Position numbers and translations under genes: made by a program
Origin: Mesobacillus campisalis
GTDB lineage: Bacteria > Bacillota > Bacilli > Bacillales > Cytobacillaceae
Length of the DNA: 64,000 bases
Reading direction: 5' to 3'
Assembly: GCF_000986785.1 (NCBI RefSeq)
Contig: NZ_LAYY01000014.1
Location: 62,001-126,000, forward strand
Notes under the pieces: model-generated
Told to the model about the DNA's origin: nothing
The model's input: only the letters and a program-made list of their open reading frames with translations
Database searches by the model: none
Shown: piece after piece, positions 61,542 to 64,000 of the stretch
Numbering within the stretch: the first letter of the stretch is position 1
Layout: each line of letters begins with the position of its first letter

Positions 61542-61769
61542 TTAGCCTTTTTTAATCCAGAATTTTAGAACATCACTTTCTTCTTCGTGTTTCACAAGCT
61601 CATGTCCGCCTGATTTTGCCCAGGCAGCAAGGTCATTCTTTGCCCCTTTGTCTGTTGCATGGATTTCCAGCACCTGGCCGGATTCAAGCTCAGCCATCGC
61701 TTTCTTCGTCTTTACAATCGGCATTGGGCATGCCAGGCCTTTGGCATCTAATACTTTGTTTGCTTCCAT
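61542..61769 (-). CDS. TusA-family sulfurtransferase
   Basis: 75 aa. LDAKGLACPMPIVKTKKAM holds the Cys-Pro-x-Pro sulfur-accepting motif; LEIHATDKGAKNDLAAWAKSGGHELVKHEEE is the usual second half. It carries persulfide sulfur in the cytosol between rhodanese and dioxygenase partners. AGGAGG lies 8 bases upstream. Confidence 0.93.
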   Translation of the reverse strand: MEANKVLDAKGLACPMPIVKTKKAMAELESGQVLEIHATDKGAKNDLAAWAKSGGHELVKHEEESDVLKFWIKKG

Positions 61770-61804
61770 TATTACAGCCTCCTAAAAGTTTAAAGTTTTA
61801 ATTA

Positions 61805-62932
61805 TTAGCGGACCGCACAGCGGTTTGGCCCTATTTCCATTTCGCGCTGTTTTTCAGTATCCGGGCTGATTTTGCCCATATTCGTTTCACGGATTTGCTG
61901 GTAGGCATTTGGCTGCGGCGGCAGATTTTCCGTTACAAGCTTCCTGAATTCATTTTCATCCTCGATATTTAATCCATGGTTCTTGGCAAACAATACTCCA
62001 AGCTTCTCTGCAACACTTCCATCTTCATTCAGTTCATCAATGATCATAAAGTGTGCAGGCAGCACGATCAATTCCTCCGATAGCTCCCGGTAACGGGAAT
62101 ACAGGCTTTCGCGCAGATCGCCAACCCAGTCCTCAGCCAATCCGGCCAAATCAGGTCTGCCGATTGAATCAATGAAGAGAATATCCCCTGAAAGCAGGAA
62201 CTGGTCATCGACTACGAAGGATGTAGATCCAATCGTGTGCCCTGGGGAGTATAAAGAATGAATATTGATCTTCGTTTCCCCAATGCTCACATCGTTTCCG
62301 CCTTCAAGCGGTTCATAGTCAAACGTTACTTCTGTCGCATCTTTGGGAGGCAGCCAGTAAGTCGCATTTGTCTTCTCGGCAATCACCCGGCCTCCGGAAA
62401 TGTGGTCGGCATGAAGATGGGTATCAAATACATGGGTAATCTTCGCGTTCTTGCTTTTGGCAAAATCAAGATAAATGTCTGTCATGCGGGTAGCGTCAAT
62501 AAGGGCCGCCTCGCCATTTGACAGCACCATATAGGAAAGGCAGCCTTTGCCGATCCGGACAAACTGGTAAAGCTCTCCGCCATCTTTCAGATCTCCAACC
62601 TTCACAGGCTCCAAATGTTCACTCCAGGCTTTCATTCCGCCTTGCAGATAGAAAACATCAAGTCCGGCATCCGAAAGCATTTCAGCCACCATTACCGATG
62701 AACCTTCTTTTGCGCAAACAACCAGAACTTCCTGTTCTGCAGGAATTTTGTCCATGATTCCTTCTACCCCATCAAGAAGTTCGAAGTATGGGATATTGAG
62801 ATATTGAAAATTCTCTCCTTCAATTTTCCAATCCTGAAAATCACTTTCGTTTCGGACATCTAAAACAAACAGTTTTTCTTTATTAAAAACCTTCTTTGTC
62901 ACTTCTTTTGAAGTCATTGCTTTAATAGCCAC
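61805..62932 (-). CDS. Rhodanese-metallo-beta-lactamase fusion, persulfide dioxygenase-like
   Basis: 375 aa from GTG 62932 (GGGAGGT 7 bases upstream). The rhodanese domain comes first (about 5-110: [34 protein letters not shown] with the Cys). The ETHE1-like metallo-beta-lactamase domain follows (about 125-330: [52 protein letters not shown]). In S. aureus CstB the order is the reverse, dioxygenase then rhodanese. Expected role: oxidation of low-molecular-weight persulfide to thiol and sulfite or thiosulfate. A CstR-like operator overlaps its Shine-Dalgarno. Confidence 0.9.
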   Translation of the reverse strand: MAIKAMTSKEVTKKVFNKEKLFVLDVRNESDFQDWKIEGENFQYLNIPYFELLDGVEGIMDKIPAEQEVLVVCAKEGSSVMVAEMLSDAGLDVFYLQGGMKAWSEHLEPVKVGDLKDGGELYQFVRIGKGCLSYMVLSNGEAALIDATRMTDIYLDFAKSKNAKITHVFDTHLHADHISGGRVIAEKTNATYWLPPKDATEVTFDYEPLEGGNDVSIGETKINIHSLYSPGHTIGSTSFVVDDQFLLSGDILFIDSIGRPDLAGLAEDWVGDLRESLYSRYRELSEELIVLPAHFMIIDELNEDGSVAEKLGVLFAKNHGLNIEDENEFRKLVTENLPPQPNAYQQIRETNMGKISPDTEKQREMEIGPNRCAVR

Positions 62933-62938
62933 TCATCT

Positions 62939-62952
62939 TACCTCCCAGGGTA
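62939..62952. promoter_or_regulatory. CstR-like operator over the fusion gene leader
   Basis: TACC-TCCCAG-GGTA, a TACC/GGTA inverted repeat with the same 14-base span as the site at 63579. It covers the ribosome-binding site. Confidence 0.4.
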
Positions 62953-62992
62953 TATTTTGGATTAAAAAATTTTAGAATGCTTTTATCTCATT

Positions 62993-63562
62993 TTACTTAG
63001 TTATACTAACCGTGCTGCCGTTCCAGGCGCTCATGCCAGGCACGACATTACTTACTTTGCTGAATCCGTTTTGGGCCAGCTTTTGTGCAGCAAGGTCACT
63101 GCGGCTGCCGGTACGGCAAATCACAAAAATCTCATCTTCTTTATTAATCTCTCCAAGCCGCGCTTCCAGCTCACCCATCGGAATGTTAATGGCATTTGGA
63201 ATATGATTAAACGCATATTCCGCTTCTTCCCTTACATCCAGAACCACAATAGAATCATTTAGTTTGTTTTCCAAATCTTCGTTCGTTGCTACGACAGGAT
63301 GCTTTCTTTCTTCTGTATCTTCGCTGGATGATTTACGAAGATAATGCTTCAGGACCCCGCCTTCTTCAATTGTGCCCAAATATTGATGCCCCGTGCTTTC
63401 CGCCCATGCTTTAAGGTCTGCTTTTGAACCTTTATCTGTGGCCTGGACTTCCACCACCTGGCCTGCTTCCACACTGTTCATTGCTTTTTTGGTTTTAACG
63501 ATCGGCATCGGACAAGCCAGGCCTTTTGCATCCAGTACTAAATCAGTTTTTAAAGATTCCAT
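62993..63562 (-). CDS. TusA-rhodanese fusion (CstA-like)
   Basis: 189 aa. TusA domain at about 7-75 (LDAKGLACPMPIVKTKKAM; Cys-Pro-x-Pro) and rhodanese at about 88-185 (IVVLDVREEAEYAFNHIPNAINIPMGE, FVICRTGSRSDLAAQKL with the active Cys). It matches CstA of S. aureus except that CstA has an additional C-terminal TusA-like part. It relays persulfide sulfur. GGAGGAATCATA precedes ATG 63562. Confidence 0.92.
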   Translation of the reverse strand: MESLKTDLVLDAKGLACPMPIVKTKKAMNSVEAGQVVEVQATDKGSKADLKAWAESTGHQYLGTIEEGGVLKHYLRKSSSEDTEERKHPVVATNEDLENKLNDSIVVLDVREEAEYAFNHIPNAINIPMGELEARLGEINKEDEIFVICRTGSRSDLAAQKLAQNGFSKVSNVVPGMSAWNGSTVSITK

Positions 63563-63578
63563 TATGATTCCTCCATTT

Positions 63579-63592
63579 TACCCATTGGGGTA
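63579..63592. promoter_or_regulatory. CstR-like operator between the rhodanese and TusA-rhodanese genes
   Basis: TACCC-ATTG-GGGTA is a perfect 5-bp inverted repeat over four bases, 17 bases upstream of ATG 63562. It resembles the operators of CsoR-family persulfide sensors. Confidence 0.6.
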
Positions 63593-63607
63593 TTTTTTGT
63601 AAAAAAA

Positions 63608-63904
63608 TTATTCAGTCGGCCCTTCCCATGCCAGCATTCCGCCTGCCATATTAATGATGTTGTACCCGTGGCTGTCCAGCAGCTGGCACGCACGGCCGCT
63701 CCTGCCTCCTGAACGGCAAACCATGATATATTCCTTTGATTTATCCAATTCTTGCATGCGGAATTCCAATAGTCCCAGAGGGATATGAACAGCACCAGGG
63801 ATTTTTCCTGCAGCCACCTCATCCACTTCCCGCACATCGACAATGTTTAGTGATTTATCATGTTTCAATAATGCTTCTACTTCTTTGGCAGTCATCTGTT
63901 TCAT
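63608..63904 (-). CDS. Single-domain rhodanese
   Basis: 98 aa. NIVDVREVDEVAAGKIPGAVHIPLGLLEFR and active-site YIMVCRSGGRSGRACQLL followed by NMAGGMLAWEG give a complete rhodanese. It moves sulfane sulfur in the cytosol. Shine-Dalgarno AGGGGGAATAAGC precedes ATG 63904. It is 45 bases before the TusA-rhodanese gene. Confidence 0.92.
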   Translation of the reverse strand: MKQMTAKEVEALLKHDKSLNIVDVREVDEVAAGKIPGAVHIPLGLLEFRMQELDKSKEYIMVCRSGGRSGRACQLLDSHGYNIINMAGGMLAWEGPTE

Positions 63905-63915
63905 GCTTATTCCCC

Positions 63916-64000
63916 CTAAGGTCTCCAGGCGCTTACTCCGCCCTTGACATTCGTAATTTGTGTGAAGCCCAATTTTTTTTTAGATAAACAGGTTCACATT
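63916..64000 (-). pseudogene. C-terminal end of a further rhodanese, partial and apparently frameshifted
   Basis: Reading toward the stop at 63916, the frame gives LGFTQITNVKGGVSAWRP, the normal end of a rhodanese. Upstream is a run of nine A on that strand (T9 at 63973-63981), beyond which this frame meets TGA within 18 bases. With one more A the frame would continue as CEPVYLKKKLGF. A homopolymer length error, or a genuine slippage site, is likely. The rest lies outside the window. Confidence 0.55.

Noticed and set aside
1-64000. CRISPR arrays, insertion sequences, prophage genes, tRNA or rRNA
   Set aside because: No direct-repeat array, transposase, integrase, tRNA-like or rRNA sequence was noticed on reading both strands; short or degenerate ones could still be missed without a search.

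Overview
The window looks like a chromosomal segment of a spore-forming Bacillaceae species (Bacillus/Mesobacillus type). The support is strong AGGAGG-type ribosome sites, frequent TTG/GTG starts, many small lipoproteins, a YhcN/YlaJ-type sporulation lipoprotein, ChaB, an FGGY gluconokinase, a catabolite-responsive (cre-like) element set and a firmicute-type lysine riboswitch. No rRNA, tRNA, CRISPR array, transposase or prophage gene was recognised.

Layout. 1-7.2 kb: cell-envelope and housekeeping genes (C39-like peptidase fragment, polysaccharide deacetylase, DUF4015 glycoside hydrolase-like lipoprotein, YetF/DUF421 membrane protein, J-domain protein, iron alcohol dehydrogenase, YhcN lipoprotein). 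7.2-10.7 kb: a pectin pair (PL9 pectate lyase and rhamnogalacturonan acetylesterase) behind a cre-like site. 11-14.5 kb: an amidohydrolase plus AgcS-type symporter operon behind a recognisable lysine riboswitch with its own terminator. 14.5-17.2 kb: SGNH hydrolase/ABC exporter operon. 17.4-26.8 kb: M14 peptidase, SDR, amidase, ChaB, a broken receiver-domain gene, an LCP protein, a CueP-like copper protein whose conserved Cys codon is UGA, and Ndk. 26.8-34.6 kb: a complete Wadjet (jetDABC) plasmid/foreign-DNA defence operon. 34.7-58.7 kb: a large sugar-acid region (transketolase, gluconokinase, UxuB-like SDR, LarA-like epimerase, 6-phosphogluconate dehydrogenase, UxaC, two TIM-barrel isomerases, two Gfo/Idh oxidoreductases, AraC regulator, GPH transporter, MFS and CPA2 transporters, mannose-6-phosphate isomerase-like protein, FCD-type GntR regulator, TRAP transporter). 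59-64 kb: a reactive-sulfur cluster (CoA-disulfide reductase pseudogene, TauE, TusA, rhodanese-metallo-beta-lactamase, TusA-rhodanese, rhodaneses).

How it fits together. Secreted pectinases would release uronates. Two uronate-type transporters would import them and UxaC would isomerise them. The SDR would reduce fructuronate to D-mannonate. A LarA-family enzyme is placed to epimerise D-mannonate at C2 to D-gluconate, which gluconokinase, 6-phosphogluconate dehydrogenase and transketolase would carry into the pentose phosphate pathway. This would bypass KDG; no uxuA, kdgK or kdgA is seen in the window. One palindromic operator (half-site TTAATTTGTTTA) precedes four of these units. The sulfur cluster carries CstR-like TACCC-N4-GGGTA sites.

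The most notable signals are: a UGA codon in CueP at the Cys96 position followed by a hairpin that matches the geometry and loop of the E. coli fdhF SECIS as I recall it; the lysine riboswitch on an uncharacterised amidohydrolase/AgcS operon; the proposed epimerase bypass; and the Wadjet operon. Several genes carry stops or frameshifts, so draft-assembly error must be kept in mind throughout.
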